Below, piece after piece: positions 1 to 8,968 of a stretch of DNA of 64,000 nucleotides. The DNA lies in the NCBI GenBank assembly GCA_020436835.1, contig JAGQWZ010000094.1, forward strand, positions 1-64,000, in the 5' to 3' direction. Position 1 is the first letter of the stretch, and each line of letters starts with the position of its first letter. The stretch is from Saprospiraceae bacterium (lineage in GTDB: Bacteria > Bacteroidota > Bacteroidia > Chitinophagales > Saprospiraceae). The position numbers were made by a program, and so were the translations under genes. The notes beneath the pieces are model-generated. The model was not told the origin of the DNA, searched no databases, and saw only the letters and a list, made by a program, of their open reading frames with translations.

Positions 1-439
1 AAAAAAAAAAAAAAAAACCGTAGAGCAGTTTCATCGCCGATTAGATATGATAATGTGGGACTACTGCGGGATGGCCCGAAATGCAGAAGGATTACAGAAG
101 GCAAAGAAACTAGTGCAGGAGCTGAGAGAAGAATATTGGAAAGATGCCATTGTACCGGGTGGAAAGGATGAATTTAATCCGGAACTGGAAAAAGCGATGC
201 GGGTAGCCGATTTCATGGAGTTGGGAGAAATGATGATCGAAGATGCCCTTAATCGCAATGAATCCTGTGGAGGGCATTTCCGGGAAGAATATCAAACGCC
301 GGAAGGTGAAGCACTGAGGAACGATGCGGATTACACTTACGTGGCAGCGTGGGAATGGAAAGACGGTGCTGATTCGGTCCTGCACAAAGAGCCGCTTAAA
401 TTTGAAGCAGTAGAATTGAAGACCCGAAGCTATAAATAA
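1..439 (+). CDS. sdhA: Succinate dehydrogenase flavoprotein subunit, C-terminal part
   Basis: This is the 3' end of a reading frame that enters from outside the window and is open back to base 2. The translated part matches the C-terminal domain of Bacteroidota SdhA: an FHRRL segment, then IMWDYCGMARN, then NESCGGHFREEYQTPEGEA, ending TRSYK. SdhA is the FAD subunit of complex II, which oxidises succinate to fumarate at the inner face of the membrane. sdhB follows after 31 bp in the same direction. The first 17 bases are all A and read as five lysines in this frame, so those residues are doubtful and may be an assembly edge. Confidence 0.93.
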   Translation, partial: KKKKKTVEQFHRRLDMIMWDYCGMARNAEGLQKAKKLVQELREEYWKDAIVPGGKDEFNPELEKAMRVADFMELGEMMIEDALNRNESCGGHFREEYQTPEGEALRNDADYTYVAAWEWKDGADSVLHKEPLKFEAVELKTRSYK

Positions 440-470
440 ACCAATCTTTAAAAAATATAGATAAACTGAT

Positions 471-1217
471 ATGAAATTAACGCTGAAGATCTGGAGACAG
501 AAAAATGCAAAAACAGAAGGAAAATTTGAAACATATCAGGTTGATGCCAATGAGCATATGTCCTTTCTCGAAATGTTGGACGTACTAAATCAGGATTTGA
601 TAGAAAAAGGGGAGGATCCGGTAGCGTTTGAACATGACTGCCGGGAGGGAATATGTGGTTGCTGTGGATTTGTGGTTGACGGTCGGCCTCATGGGCTATT
701 GAAGGGTACAACTGTTTGCCAGTTACACATGCGGTTTTTTAAAGATGGGGATACCGTGACGATTGAGCCATGGAGGGCAAATGCCTTCCCGGTAATCAAA
801 GACCTGGTGGTTGACAGAAGTTCTTTCGACCGTATTATGCAGGCAGGAGGATATATTTCTGTGTCGACAGGTCAGGCTCCCGATGGCAATAGTATTCCCG
901 TAGAGCGTGACGATGCTTCAAAAGCATTCGATGCGGCGGCATGCATCGGCTGTGGAGCTTGTGTAGCCGCATGTCCAAATGCATCGGCAATGCTTTTCGT
1001 ATCTGCCAAGGTGTCTCACCTTTATCTGCTTCCGCAAGGAAAAATAGAAGATGAAACCCGGGTTGCCAATATGGTGCGTCAAATGGATCTGGAAGGTTTT
1101 GGCAATTGTTCTAATGCATATGCTTGTGAAGCGGAATGCCCTAAGGAGATCTCGGTAGAGAATATCGCCCGGATGAATCGTAGATATCTCAAATCATCGT
1201 TGGCAGCAAGTAAATAA
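471..1217 (+). CDS. sdhB: Succinate dehydrogenase iron-sulfur subunit
   Basis: The 248-residue protein passes electrons from SdhA to the membrane quinone site. The N-terminal ferredoxin domain holds the [2Fe-2S] ligands C57, C62, C65 and C83 (CREGICGCC and a later VCQ). The C-terminal domain holds [12 protein letters not shown] (C158, C161, C164, C168) and a second cysteine group (C213, C219, C223) for the 4Fe-4S and 3Fe-4S clusters. The length is typical of the Bacteroidota type that works with a five-helix cytochrome b. It lies 31 bp after sdhA, so the two are almost certainly co-transcribed; the cytochrome subunit would lie upstream of the window. Confidence 0.96.
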   Translation: MKLTLKIWRQKNAKTEGKFETYQVDANEHMSFLEMLDVLNQDLIEKGEDPVAFEHDCREGICGCCGFVVDGRPHGLLKGTTVCQLHMRFFKDGDTVTIEPWRANAFPVIKDLVVDRSSFDRIMQAGGYISVSTGQAPDGNSIPVERDDASKAFDAAACIGCGACVAACPNASAMLFVSAKVSHLYLLPQGKIEDETRVANMVRQMDLEGFGNCSNAYACEAECPKEISVENIARMNRRYLKSSLAASK

Positions 1218-1303
1218 TCTTTTCTCCGAAGCGGTAAGTTCCTGACGGCTCCACGTGCAACTTTCTCTTAGCCTAAAAACGAAAAGTCAGGATTTATCTG
1301 TGC

Positions 1304-1327
1304 ATTTTTTAACATATGTTAAAAAAT
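1304..1327. repeat. 24-bp perfect palindrome
   Basis: The half-site ATTTTTTAACAT is followed directly by its exact reverse complement, centred between 1315 and 1316. It lies in the gap between sdhB and asnS, about 45 bp before an exact TAnnTTTG box. It has no T-tract beyond its own arms and no G:C stem, so an operator is more likely than a terminator. Confidence 0.6.
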
Positions 1328-1370
1328 CAAAATAAATACGTCGCTTCAACCAAGATATATAAGAAAAATC

Positions 1371-1378
1371 TACATTTG
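1371..1378 (+). promoter_or_regulatory. Candidate -7 promoter element (TACATTTG)
   Basis: Exact match to the Bacteroidota -7 consensus TAnnTTTG, on the plus strand in a stretch without a gene. A transcript from it would start near 1384 and run straight into the hairpin at 1404-1481. I see no convincing -33 TTTG at the usual distance, so confidence is moderate. Confidence 0.4.
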
Positions 1379-1384
1379 TGTCTA

Positions 1385-1482
1385 CTCCCATGAGCCGTAA
1401 CGGTCCCTCTGGATGGATAAGAAAATCCCATAGTCTTATGATCTCATATCTATGACATATCCAAATTCCAGGGGGATTTTTA
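1385..1482 (+). ncRNA. Candidate small RNA of about 97 nt ending in a terminator hairpin
   Basis: No reading frame is evident here. A 10-bp stem pairs 1404-1413 (TCCCTCTGGA) with 1467-1476 (TCCAGGGGGA) with one G-U pair. It is followed by a T-run at 1477-1481, the form of an intrinsic terminator but with a 53-nt internal region. Inside, ATAAG (1417-1421) can pair with CTTAT (1435-1439). The -7 box at 1371-1378 and the palindrome at 1304-1327 lie upstream. It may instead be only an elaborate terminator for the sdh operon. No known RNA family is recognised. Confidence 0.35.
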
Positions 1483-1520
1483 TTTGCATTAGCCGGAGTG
1501 AATATTCCCCCTAATAGGCA

Positions 1521-2960
1521 TTAGAAATTGGCACTTCCAGGGAACCTGGGGAAAGCGATTACATCCCGGATATTACCCATACCGGTCACAAATTGTACCA
1601 GACGCTCAAAGCCCAAGCCATAACCGGCATGCGGACAACTTCCAAAGCGACGCGTGTCTAAAAACCAATACATTTCTTCCGTAGGTATATCCATCTCTTG
1701 CATGCGTTTTTCTAATATCTCCAGACGCTCCTCTCGTTGAGAGCCACCGACAATCTCACCAATGCCCGGGAATAGAATATCCATCGCACGAACGGTTTTA
1801 TCATCATCATTCACCCGCATATAGAATGCCTTGATTTCTTTGGGATAGTCGGTCAGAATGACCGGTTTCTTAAAATGCTTCTCTACCAGGTATCGCTCGT
1901 GTTCCGACTGTAGATCCGCTCCCCATTTCTCAATGAGATAACTGAATTTCTTTTTCTTATTTGGTTTGGAGTTCATTAGAACATCAATCGCCTCCGTATA
2001 GGTCAGTCGTTCGAAGGTATTGTTCACAACAAATTGCAAACGTTCGATCAAACTCATTTCTGATCGCTGGTCTTGGGGCTTATTTTTCTCCTCTTCAAGT
2101 AGGCGGTCTGATAGGAAGGCAAGATCATCTGCGCAGTGTTCTAAGGCATCTTTAATTACGTATTGCAACATCGCTTCTGCCAAATCCATGTTATCATCCA
2201 GATCATTGAAGGCCACCTCCGGCTCGATCATCCAGAATTCTGCCAGGTGTCGTGAGGTATTGGAGTTTTCTGCCCGGAAAGTGGGTCCGAAAGTATACAC
2301 TTTACCTAAAGCGAGTGCTGCAAGTTCAGCTTCCAGTTGACCGGAGACGGTCAGATTGGTTTCCCGTTCAAAAAAATCCTGCTTGAAGTCAATATTTCCA
2401 TCCTCGTTTTTTGGAAGATCTTTTAGATCCAGCGTGGTTACTCTAAACATTTCTCCGGCACCTTCTGCATCAGAGGAAGTGATGATGGGTGTATGTAAAT
2501 AGTAAAATCCACGTTCATGAAAAAAACGATGAATTGCGAACGAGAGTTGATGCCGGACACGGAAGACTGCTCCAAAAGTGTTGGTCCGGAAACGCAGGTG
2601 TGCAATTTCTCGCAGAAACTCCAGGCTGTGCCGTTTTGGTTGCAACGGATACTTTTCCGGATCGGCTTCTCCATAGACGACTACTTCTTCAGCTTTCAGT
2701 TCCACGTCCTGGCCTCTACCCTGTGATTCAACAATTTTACCTTTGGCACCAATAGCTGCTCCCGTGGTGATCTTCTTCAATAACTCCATGGGAGTATTCT
2801 CAAAATCAACGACTACCTGAAGGGTGCGGATGGTTGAGCCATCAGTCAAAGCGATGAATTGATTATTGCGAAAAGTACGAACCCAACCCTTCACGACCAC
2901 CGACTGACCGATCGGTAGTTTTGCCACAATTTCGCTAATAGGTGTTGCTTTGTCCTTCAT
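1521..2960 (-). CDS. asnS: Asparaginyl-tRNA synthetase
   Basis: A 479-residue class IIb aminoacyl-tRNA synthetase that charges tRNA-Asn with asparagine. The N-terminal OB-fold anticodon-binding domain (about residues 1-115) contains [13 protein letters not shown]. The catalytic domain has motif 2 ([21 protein letters not shown] region) and motif 3 ([13 protein letters not shown]), and ends with the family's RDVIAFPR tail. Length is normal. It lies 88 bp downstream of batD on the same strand. A near-consensus -7 box, TAATTTCG, sits at 2998-2991, so it probably has its own promoter. Confidence 0.97.
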   Translation of the reverse strand: MKDKATPISEIVAKLPIGQSVVVKGWVRTFRNNQFIALTDGSTIRTLQVVVDFENTPMELLKKITTGAAIGAKGKIVESQGRGQDVELKAEEVVVYGEADPEKYPLQPKRHSLEFLREIAHLRFRTNTFGAVFRVRHQLSFAIHRFFHERGFYYLHTPIITSSDAEGAGEMFRVTTLDLKDLPKNEDGNIDFKQDFFERETNLTVSGQLEAELAALALGKVYTFGPTFRAENSNTSRHLAEFWMIEPEVAFNDLDDNMDLAEAMLQYVIKDALEHCADDLAFLSDRLLEEEKNKPQDQRSEMSLIERLQFVVNNTFERLTYTEAIDVLMNSKPNKKKKFSYLIEKWGADLQSEHERYLVEKHFKKPVILTDYPKEIKAFYMRVNDDDKTVRAMDILFPGIGEIVGGSQREERLEILEKRMQEMDIPTEEMYWFLDTRRFGSCPHAGYGLGFERLVQFVTGMGNIRDVIAFPRFPGSANF

Positions 2961-3048
2961 GACTCAAACTAACTTATTGGATTAAACCCGCGAAATTATC
3001 CTTCTTTTTTAGAAAAGAGGCAAATTACCGGATCAATTGTTCGCCCGG

Positions 3049-4752
3049 TTAAAGGACTTCATTCAGTTTTGTTATCAATTGAACGGCTTCCTGGTAGGTC
3101 GATTCAATTTTACTAGGATCACTGTATCCTGCGTACAACGCAAGATCACATTTCTCGATCAACTGTCTCACCTCCATCTCCAGTGCGGTTTCGACTTTAT
3201 TGGCCAGCAAAGACTCAGTGATTCTTTGACGGGACAATTCTGAGGCCTGGAGATTAAGTTTAAAAGCAATGAACTGCTTTAGGCTAAGGGCGATTTCTTC
3301 GTAGAATGCTCTGCTTGCTCCCTGCAGCATATGTTCCCTGGCGGTTTGCAGCCGGTCCTTGGCTACGGCATGAGGGTCAAATTCTTCAACTTTCTCCTTT
3401 TGATTTTTAGTTCGCCAACTCAGGAAGAGAAAAGCGAGAATGGGTACCACATAACCAGTCAGATACCACGGGCGGAGGTACAACGGTTTACGTACTCTAT
3501 GCAGTTTAGTACTTTGTTCGATCGGTTGAATTCCTTCCGTTTCTTGTCTGAGTGTATTATCTGCGGTGGTAGATAGTACACCAGTGCCCTGCTGAATACT
3601 TACCGGAAACGAATCAACTATCGTTTGATAAATCCCTTTTTGAGGGTCAAAATAAGTGAAGGACGGTTTGATCTGATAGGTTCCGGGTTGGTGACCGATT
3701 ATCAGATATTCTATTATCTTTTCTCCTCGCACGGAATCAGTGGCATTGATCATTTTTTCCTCCTTGGTCTTCGGTTCGAAGATTTCGAATTCCCGGGGCA
3801 AATTGAGTTCGGGATTTCTTATCGTCTTAACATCCCCATTTCCCTGAATGCGGATAATGACGGAAATGGCATCATCAGTGGTAGCCTGATTCGGTCTCAC
3901 ACTAAAACCAGCCGTAAAATTTCCTACCGCACCGGTGAAGTCTTCAGGAGCATCGTCGTACGCCGACTGGACAATCAGTGACAATCCATTAGAGTTGATA
4001 TTTTTCCTCTCAAGGCCAAAACTTGATAATAACCCTCTACGCACGGACGAGCGGCTAGGTATTCCCACCTGTACTACCATCGGATCAATTTCGATTTTTC
4101 CTCCTTGCTGAGGAAATACCGCTACTTTTCGCAAAACCTTGGTGCTATACTCCCGGCCATTGATCACTTCCTTCACAACGGGTTCTTTATAGGTATCCAA
4201 GGCCTGAGCAAAACATCCGGCATAGTTGCTTTCGGTAAGAATATTGTAATTTTCAATATTCACCTGGGTATAAATTTTATACCGGATCATCAGTTGTTGT
4301 CCAATATAAACCTGATTGGAATCAATTTCTGCCCGGATAAAGATCTGGGGAGTACGCTCTGATTGAACGACATCTTGTTCTCTCAAGACCTCAATGTTCA
4401 CGGAGTTCGATTTCATCTCCTTACCCTTGATCTTTACGCTAGCGCCCGAGATTGTAAATTTACCCGCCCTGGTGGCTTGAAGCGTATAGCTGAAACCAAC
4501 TGACCGGGTACCGATTCCATTGATATAAGTTGATTGATAGGACTGGGAAGGTCCGCTGATAACCTTGAAAGGGCCAAAATTGGGAGGTGAGAAATTATTT
4601 GCGTCGCTATTTTCTACTTTAAACTCAATGGAGAAGGTACTTCCAACAATCACTTGCTTCGCGTCTATCGAAGTAGTAAATCGTACCTGTTGGCCCCAGA
4701 CCGTGACAGGAATCGAAATAAGGAGGTAAATCCAGAGAAGACGACTTGGCAT
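3049..4752 (-). CDS. batD: BatD-family protein (oxygen-tolerance operon)
   Basis: 567 residues. Signal peptide 1-20 (ending VWGQQ), then a long periplasmic region of beta-rich BatD repeats. The family signature VGSTFSIEFKVENSDANNF near residue 36 recurs in related form near 150 (YIGQQLMIRYKIY) and 290. One membrane helix lies at about 430-447 (YLTGYVVPILAFLFLSW), followed by a cytoplasmic tail of about 115 residues. BatD proteins are thought to assemble with the BatA/BatB von Willebrand proteins in the envelope; biochemical function is not settled. It is the last gene of the moxR-bat operon, 6 bp after a short paralogue. Confidence 0.9.
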   Translation of the reverse strand: MPSRLLWIYLLISIPVTVWGQQVRFTTSIDAKQVIVGSTFSIEFKVENSDANNFSPPNFGPFKVISGPSQSYQSTYINGIGTRSVGFSYTLQATRAGKFTISGASVKIKGKEMKSNSVNIEVLREQDVVQSERTPQIFIRAEIDSNQVYIGQQLMIRYKIYTQVNIENYNILTESNYAGCFAQALDTYKEPVVKEVINGREYSTKVLRKVAVFPQQGGKIEIDPMVVQVGIPSRSSVRRGLLSSFGLERKNINSNGLSLIVQSAYDDAPEDFTGAVGNFTAGFSVRPNQATTDDAISVIIRIQGNGDVKTIRNPELNLPREFEIFEPKTKEEKMINATDSVRGEKIIEYLIIGHQPGTYQIKPSFTYFDPQKGIYQTIVDSFPVSIQQGTGVLSTTADNTLRQETEGIQPIEQSTKLHRVRKPLYLRPWYLTGYVVPILAFLFLSWRTKNQKEKVEEFDPHAVAKDRLQTAREHMLQGASRAFYEEIALSLKQFIAFKLNLQASELSRQRITESLLANKVETALEMEVRQLIEKCDLALYAGYSDPSKIESTYQEAVQLITKLNEVL

Positions 4753-4758
4753 ACCTGG

Positions 4759-5268
4759 TTATATTTTGGTCACCTTAAGTTTTTTCTTCTTGGGTTTGGC
4801 CGGTGTCCGGTCAAAAAAAGGAAATCCACCGAAATGTAACTGTTCCTTTTGCTTCTCAATCCTGGAATTCTGTACAATGCCTTCAGGATTGGGAAGACAG
4901 TATATATCGATGGGAGGGGTTTCATAGCTTTGATCATCACTGCTGTGAAAATAGGCAGGTTCGATATGTAAGACTCCTGTGGTCTTTGGCTTGATAAAAT
5001 AGCTGTAGCTGGCAGATTGACTGGTTTCTCCATTAATCATGCTCATGCTGGTCGATTGATTCGGACCTCCGACTATTTCAAAATCTTCCAATTGAGGTGC
5101 TTCGAACTCACCGGTAATGTTTTGAGCGGTGAACTGTATTTCCAGATAATTACCTAACAATATACTATCGACACTGACTTTCACCTCAAATGATTGGGCC
5201 GGATCATTTTGCCCCTGCAGATTCCCGATTGCAGTGGCTAAAAAAACCATTATTAGTATATTTCTCAT
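4759..5268 (-). CDS. Short BatD-like protein (single domain)
   Basis: 169 residues with a signal peptide (to about residue 19, NLQGQ). One BatD-type domain follows: SILLGNYLEIQFTAQN, then FEIVGGPNQSTSMSMING, which parallels FKVISGPSQSYQSTYING in the full-length BatD next door. The protein ends in a lysine-rich tail (KPKKKKLKVTKI) without a membrane helix. It lies 6 bp upstream of batD. It looks like a partial duplication of the N-terminal domain of batD. It has its own start and a clean stop, so I call it a real gene, not a fragment. Confidence 0.75.
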   Translation of the reverse strand: MRNILIMVFLATAIGNLQGQNDPAQSFEVKVSVDSILLGNYLEIQFTAQNITGEFEAPQLEDFEIVGGPNQSTSMSMINGETSQSASYSYFIKPKTTGVLHIEPAYFHSSDDQSYETPPIDIYCLPNPEGIVQNSRIEKQKEQLHFGGFPFFDRTPAKPKKKKLKVTKI

Positions 5269-5317
5269 ATTAATTTAGATTTATACCTGCCAAGGATTTC
5301 TCTATTAAGAACTATAA

Positions 5318-6040
5318 TTACCAATCTTTAGTCTTCTTTTTCTCTCCGGCTTCCCGCTTTCTCAGTTTTTCCTGTACTTTTTGATCCTCTTCATCGATTA
5401 TCTCAAGTAACTGCATCGCCTGTTCTTTGGTGAGTTTTTGTTCCAGTTCATCTTGTGCCTGCTCCTGCTCACTGTCTTGATTCTGTTGCTGTTGTTTTTC
5501 ATCATCTTGCTGTTGTTGCTGTTGCTGTTGATTTTGTTGTTGCTCCTCCTCCTGTTCTTGCTGATCTTGCTGCTGATCCTCTTGTTGTTGCTGTTGTTCC
5601 TGCATTTTCATTTCTCTCAATGCCAGCATCAGATTTTGTTTGGCCTGGAGATCGTTAGGATCTTCGATCAGCGCTCTCTTATATGCATCGACACTTTTAT
5701 CGTACTTCCCATTCAAATAATGGGCATTTCCCAGATTATACCATGCTTTAGCTTTTTCCTGTGGATTTTCAATCAGGTCAATGGCCTTTTCATATTGCCG
5801 GGCTGCTTCGTCGTAGCGGTTTTGATGGAATATGCTATTTCCCAGATTAAAAACTCCTTTCTCATCCGGGTCGATTATCGTTGACCGTCTATAAGATTCT
5901 TCAGCCTGATCGTATTGCTGGCGATCGTAAGCCTGGTCTGCATCCCGACGCAGATCGTGTGCCTTACCCTTAGATTGAGCAGAAATGGCAGACAGTCCCG
6001 ATAAGGTCATGATGCATGATATCAACAATATCCTAATCAT
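5318..6040 (-). CDS. batC: BatC-like TPR protein with polyglutamine tract
   Basis: 240 residues with a signal peptide to about residue 21 (AISAQ). Three to four tetratricopeptide repeats follow (about 28-135; DPDEKGVFNLGNSIFHQNRYDEAA and KAWYNLGNAHYLNGKYDKSVDAYKRAL are typical units). Next is a segment of about 60 residues made almost only of Q, E and D (about 143-203), then a charged C-terminus. TPR proteins of this operon are presumed to be protein-interaction scaffolds in the periplasm. It overlaps batB by 4 bp. The low-complexity segment is coded by CAA/CAG repeats and could vary in length between strains. Confidence 0.87.
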   Translation of the reverse strand: MIRILLISCIMTLSGLSAISAQSKGKAHDLRRDADQAYDRQQYDQAEESYRRSTIIDPDEKGVFNLGNSIFHQNRYDEAARQYEKAIDLIENPQEKAKAWYNLGNAHYLNGKYDKSVDAYKRALIEDPNDLQAKQNLMLALREMKMQEQQQQQEDQQQDQQEQEEEQQQNQQQQQQQQDDEKQQQQNQDSEQEQAQDELEQKLTKEQAMQLLEIIDEEDQKVQEKLRKREAGEKKKTKDW

Positions 6041-7053
6041 AGATCATTTTTTCTAAATACTATCAGATTGTTTGAAAGTACCCACTGTAATAGAATACCC
6101 AATATGCCCAGGCCGAGAAAGACCTGAAAATAACTTTCATACTCGGTAAAGGACCGCTCTTCAAATTCTCTTTTTTCTAAAACATCTACTCTTTGCTCGA
6201 TGTCTCGTAAAATGCTATTGGTATTACTTAAATAAAAATAGGATCCTCCACCAGATGTTGCTACCTCCTGTAACAAGCTTTCATTGAGCTTGGTTCGGAC
6301 CGGTTGGCCCTGTTCATCTCTTTTCCAATCTTCATTACCCCGGATCATCATTGGAATAAAGGATCCTTCTGCGGTGCCCACACCTACGGTAAAGATTATC
6401 ATTCCCCCGGCATTAGCTTCTTTTGCCATTTCAATCGCATCCGCATCATGATCCTCTCCATCAGAAATGACAATCATGACACGATGATATTTGACATCTT
6501 CGGTAAATCCCTCCTGAGCCGTACGGATGGCATCTCCAATGGCGGTACCCTGGGTTCCGGCCAGATCTGGATTCGCCGACTGGATAAATACCTCTGCCGC
6601 CGCATAGTCGGAAGTGAGTGGCATCTGTAAATAGGCATTTCCTGCAAATAAGATCAATCCAATACGTTCTCCTCTTAGTTGGTGCACCAATTGCGTTGCA
6701 AATCGCTTTGCCTGATCCAATCGACTGGGCGCAACATCCTGACAATACATACTGTTGGAAATGTCGAGGGCAATAAAGATATCCGAGCTCCTGGATTTAA
6801 CTTTTTCGCGTTTGGCTCCCCACTGGGGATTTGCCCAGGCAATGATGAGCAGCGTAAAAATCAGGAGAACCAAAACATAGTGCCATTGCTTCATCCGTTG
6901 ACTGGCATGCTGTGCCAGGGATCTGATCAATGATTCTTCCCCCAGACGTCTGCCCTGAGCCTTATACCATTGCCAGCCCAGGTAGAGCAATGCCACCAAA
7001 GGCAGTAACCCTGTCAAATACCATAGATAATCACCGTGCTCGAATCGAAACAT
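6037..7053 (-). CDS. batB: BatB, von Willebrand factor A domain membrane protein
   Basis: 338 residues. Two membrane helices near the N-terminus (about 10-28 and 58-76), a VWA domain (about 88-285) and a last helix near the C-terminus (about 308-328). The metal-ion-dependent adhesion site is intact: DISNS near residue 95, the threonine loop, and ISDGEDHD. This is the standard architecture of BatA/BatB, paired VWA proteins of the aerotolerance operon thought to form a membrane complex with BatC/D. It sits 3 bp after batA and overlaps batC by 4 bp. Confidence 0.92.
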   Translation of the reverse strand: MFRFEHGDYLWYLTGLLPLVALLYLGWQWYKAQGRRLGEESLIRSLAQHASQRMKQWHYVLVLLIFTLLIIAWANPQWGAKREKVKSRSSDIFIALDISNSMYCQDVAPSRLDQAKRFATQLVHQLRGERIGLILFAGNAYLQMPLTSDYAAAEVFIQSANPDLAGTQGTAIGDAIRTAQEGFTEDVKYHRVMIVISDGEDHDADAIEMAKEANAGGMIIFTVGVGTAEGSFIPMMIRGNEDWKRDEQGQPVRTKLNESLLQEVATSGGGSYFYLSNTNSILRDIEQRVDVLEKREFEERSFTEYESYFQVFLGLGILGILLQWVLSNNLIVFRKNDL

Positions 7054-7056
7054 CTA

Positions 7057-8067
7057 TCAAGGATAAGTTCGTAATACCGTTACACTTAGTATCAAATGCA
7101 ACAAAAATAATACTAGCCCAATTCGTAAGAACCAGGGGAATTCATCGCTGTATCTTTTAAACGTCGTCACATCTCTTTCGGTCTTTTCCAACTGGTCAAT
7201 CTCGTTGTAGACCATTTCAAGACTTTGTTCTGAAGTGGCGCGGTAATATTTACCACCAGTAATCTGAGCAATCTGATTTAATAATTCTTCATTGATCATT
7301 ACCCTGGCATAGTCAAACACATAAGATCCATCGCTTCGCTTACCTTGAGGAGTCAGGGCCATACCTTTACTACCTACTCCAATAGTGTAAACGGTGACGT
7401 CCAATTCCCGGGCCATTTCAGCCGCGGTAAGAGGTTTGATATAGCCGGTATTGTTATCTCCGTCCGTCAGCAGAATAATCACTTTACTCTTTGCCTCACT
7501 ATCCTTAATGCGGTTGACAGCAGTAGCCAGTCCCATGCCTATAGCCGTACCTTCCTCCAAAAACCCACATTGAAGCTGGGACAGGAACCTTTTCACGATT
7601 CGATGATCGGATGTGAGAGGACATTGGGTGAAACTTTCTCCAGAGAATACCACTAGACCAATCCGGTCGTCTGGCCTTTTATCTACGAATTCACTCGCCA
7701 CCTTTTTGCTTACTTCTAAGCGATCCGGTTGAAAATCTTTCGCAAGCATACTACTGGAAAGATCAAGTGCCATTACTATATCGATTCCTTCCGCAGTGAC
7801 TTCTTCTTCTTTCAGTGCCAATTGCGGACGGGCTAGAGCAATCATAAGAAAACCGAGGGCAAGCAATTGAATTAAGGGAAGAAATCGCAGCGCGGTAGTT
7901 CGAAGCGACTTACCGGTCAATCCGGGATTGGCATGGCCCACTCGAATTGTGGCCTGCTTTCTCGTTCCCTTGTAAAAATAGTGGTAGTAGAGAATCGCTG
8001 GAAGCAACAGGAGTAAAGCCAGAAACCAGGGTTGGTCAAATTCAATATTCCGCAAAAGATCAAACAT
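7057..8067 (-). CDS. batA: BatA, von Willebrand factor A domain membrane protein
   Basis: 336 residues with the same plan as its neighbour BatB: two N-terminal membrane helices (the second near 58-76, FLPLIQLLALGFLMIALARP), a VWA domain with MIDAS motif DLSSS and LTDGDNNTGY, and a C-terminal helix (about 312-330). The two VWA genes lie 3 bp apart and probably arose by duplication. It overlaps the upstream BatD-like gene by 8 bp, which suggests translational coupling. Confidence 0.92.
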   Translation of the reverse strand: MFDLLRNIEFDQPWFLALLLLLPAILYYHYFYKGTRKQATIRVGHANPGLTGKSLRTTALRFLPLIQLLALGFLMIALARPQLALKEEEVTAEGIDIVMALDLSSSMLAKDFQPDRLEVSKKVASEFVDKRPDDRIGLVVFSGESFTQCPLTSDHRIVKRFLSQLQCGFLEEGTAIGMGLATAVNRIKDSEAKSKVIILLTDGDNNTGYIKPLTAAEMARELDVTVYTIGVGSKGMALTPQGKRSDGSYVFDYARVMINEELLNQIAQITGGKYYRATSEQSLEMVYNEIDQLEKTERDVTTFKRYSDEFPWFLRIGLVLFLLHLILSVTVLRTYP

Positions 8068-8968
8068 CCGGTTCTGATTTTGATTCTCGAGTGCTTCTCA
8101 CAAAATACTCTGCCTTCTGCATGAATTCTTCATGGATCCCAATCTCGGGTTGCGCTTTGGCAAATTTGATAAGATCTGCAATATTTAGTATCTGATCCAG
8201 GTCTGTTTGCAATTCTGATGAAAGGCTCTTCACTACCGCAAAATTCAGTATTTCTGATGTTGTAGACTCCAGAGCCGGGATAGAATAGCGGGCCTGGATA
8301 TATGCTCTGATAATATGCGTGAGTTCGGACTGATACTCTTTTATCTGTCCGCTTTGCCATAGCTTGCGACTTCGTAATTTTTGTAAGTCATCAAGGGCCA
8401 GTTCGTCAGCTGGAACCGGTATTTCCACAATTTCCGGTTCCGGTTCCGGCTTTTTCTTTCTTAAGAAGACAAAAGCAATAATTGCCAAGCCCACCAGCAG
8501 GGCAACAATATAGACTAAAGCATCCCGGAGTTTGAAGGGTTCACGCAAAATCGGTTTGATCGGGGCCAGTCCGGTCGAGTCAACCACAATGCCCTGCACT
8601 TCAAGGACAATATCATTTGAATAAGTGGTATCAGTTTGCCCATTGACCGAATAAGGTAATATCAAGGGGGGCAGTTTGATGTATCCGGTATCAAAGGCAG
8701 CTATTTTAATCATTTGGTGATAACCATCAACCCCTTCCGATTGCCAGGATTGTTTCACCAGAGGTTCGATTCCTAAGTCCTGCCAGGCCGAAAATGACAC
8801 CGTATCCGGGACCAGTCCGGAAGGGCCTCGTGCCCGTAAGTGTAGTATGCGTTGGTCACCAATAAGAAGCTGATTACTATCGATTGTACACTCAAAGTCT
8901 ACCTGACTCAGTGATACCTGATAACAGGATGAAATCAGCAATATTGTCCAAAGCAGGCGCTGCATCAA
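8060..8968 (-). CDS. BatD-like membrane protein between DUF58 and batA
   Basis: 302 residues. Signal peptide to about residue 21, a periplasmic beta-rich region resembling one BatD domain (CTIDSNQLLIGDQRILHLRA), one membrane helix at about 150-168 (ALVYIVALLVGLAIIAFVFL), a proline/glutamate-rich linker, and a helical cytoplasmic domain of about 110 residues like the C-terminal part of DUF4381-type proteins. Its place between DUF58 and batA is standard for the operon in Bacteroidota. It overlaps both neighbours (4 bp and 8 bp). Its own function is unknown. Confidence 0.8.
   Translation of the reverse strand: MMQRLLWTILLISSCYQVSLSQVDFECTIDSNQLLIGDQRILHLRARGPSGLVPDTVSFSAWQDLGIEPLVKQSWQSEGVDGYHQMIKIAAFDTGYIKLPPLILPYSVNGQTDTTYSNDIVLEVQGIVVDSTGLAPIKPILREPFKLRDALVYIVALLVGLAIIAFVFLRKKKPEPEPEIVEIPVPADELALDDLQKLRSRKLWQSGQIKEYQSELTHIIRAYIQARYSIPALESTTSEILNFAVVKSLSSELQTDLDQILNIADLIKFAKAQPEIGIHEEFMQKAEYFVRSTRESKSEPDV

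Noticed and set aside
1389-1398. Nine-base word CATGAGCCG shared by the small-RNA candidate and the DUF1573 terminator region (about 14737)
   Set aside because: A single short match without flanking similarity is expected by chance at this scale.
5438-5884. Plus-strand reading frame rich in leucine opposite batC
   Set aside because: It is the antisense of the CAA/CAG glutamine tract; leucine repeats arise from the complement. It has no homology or promoter.
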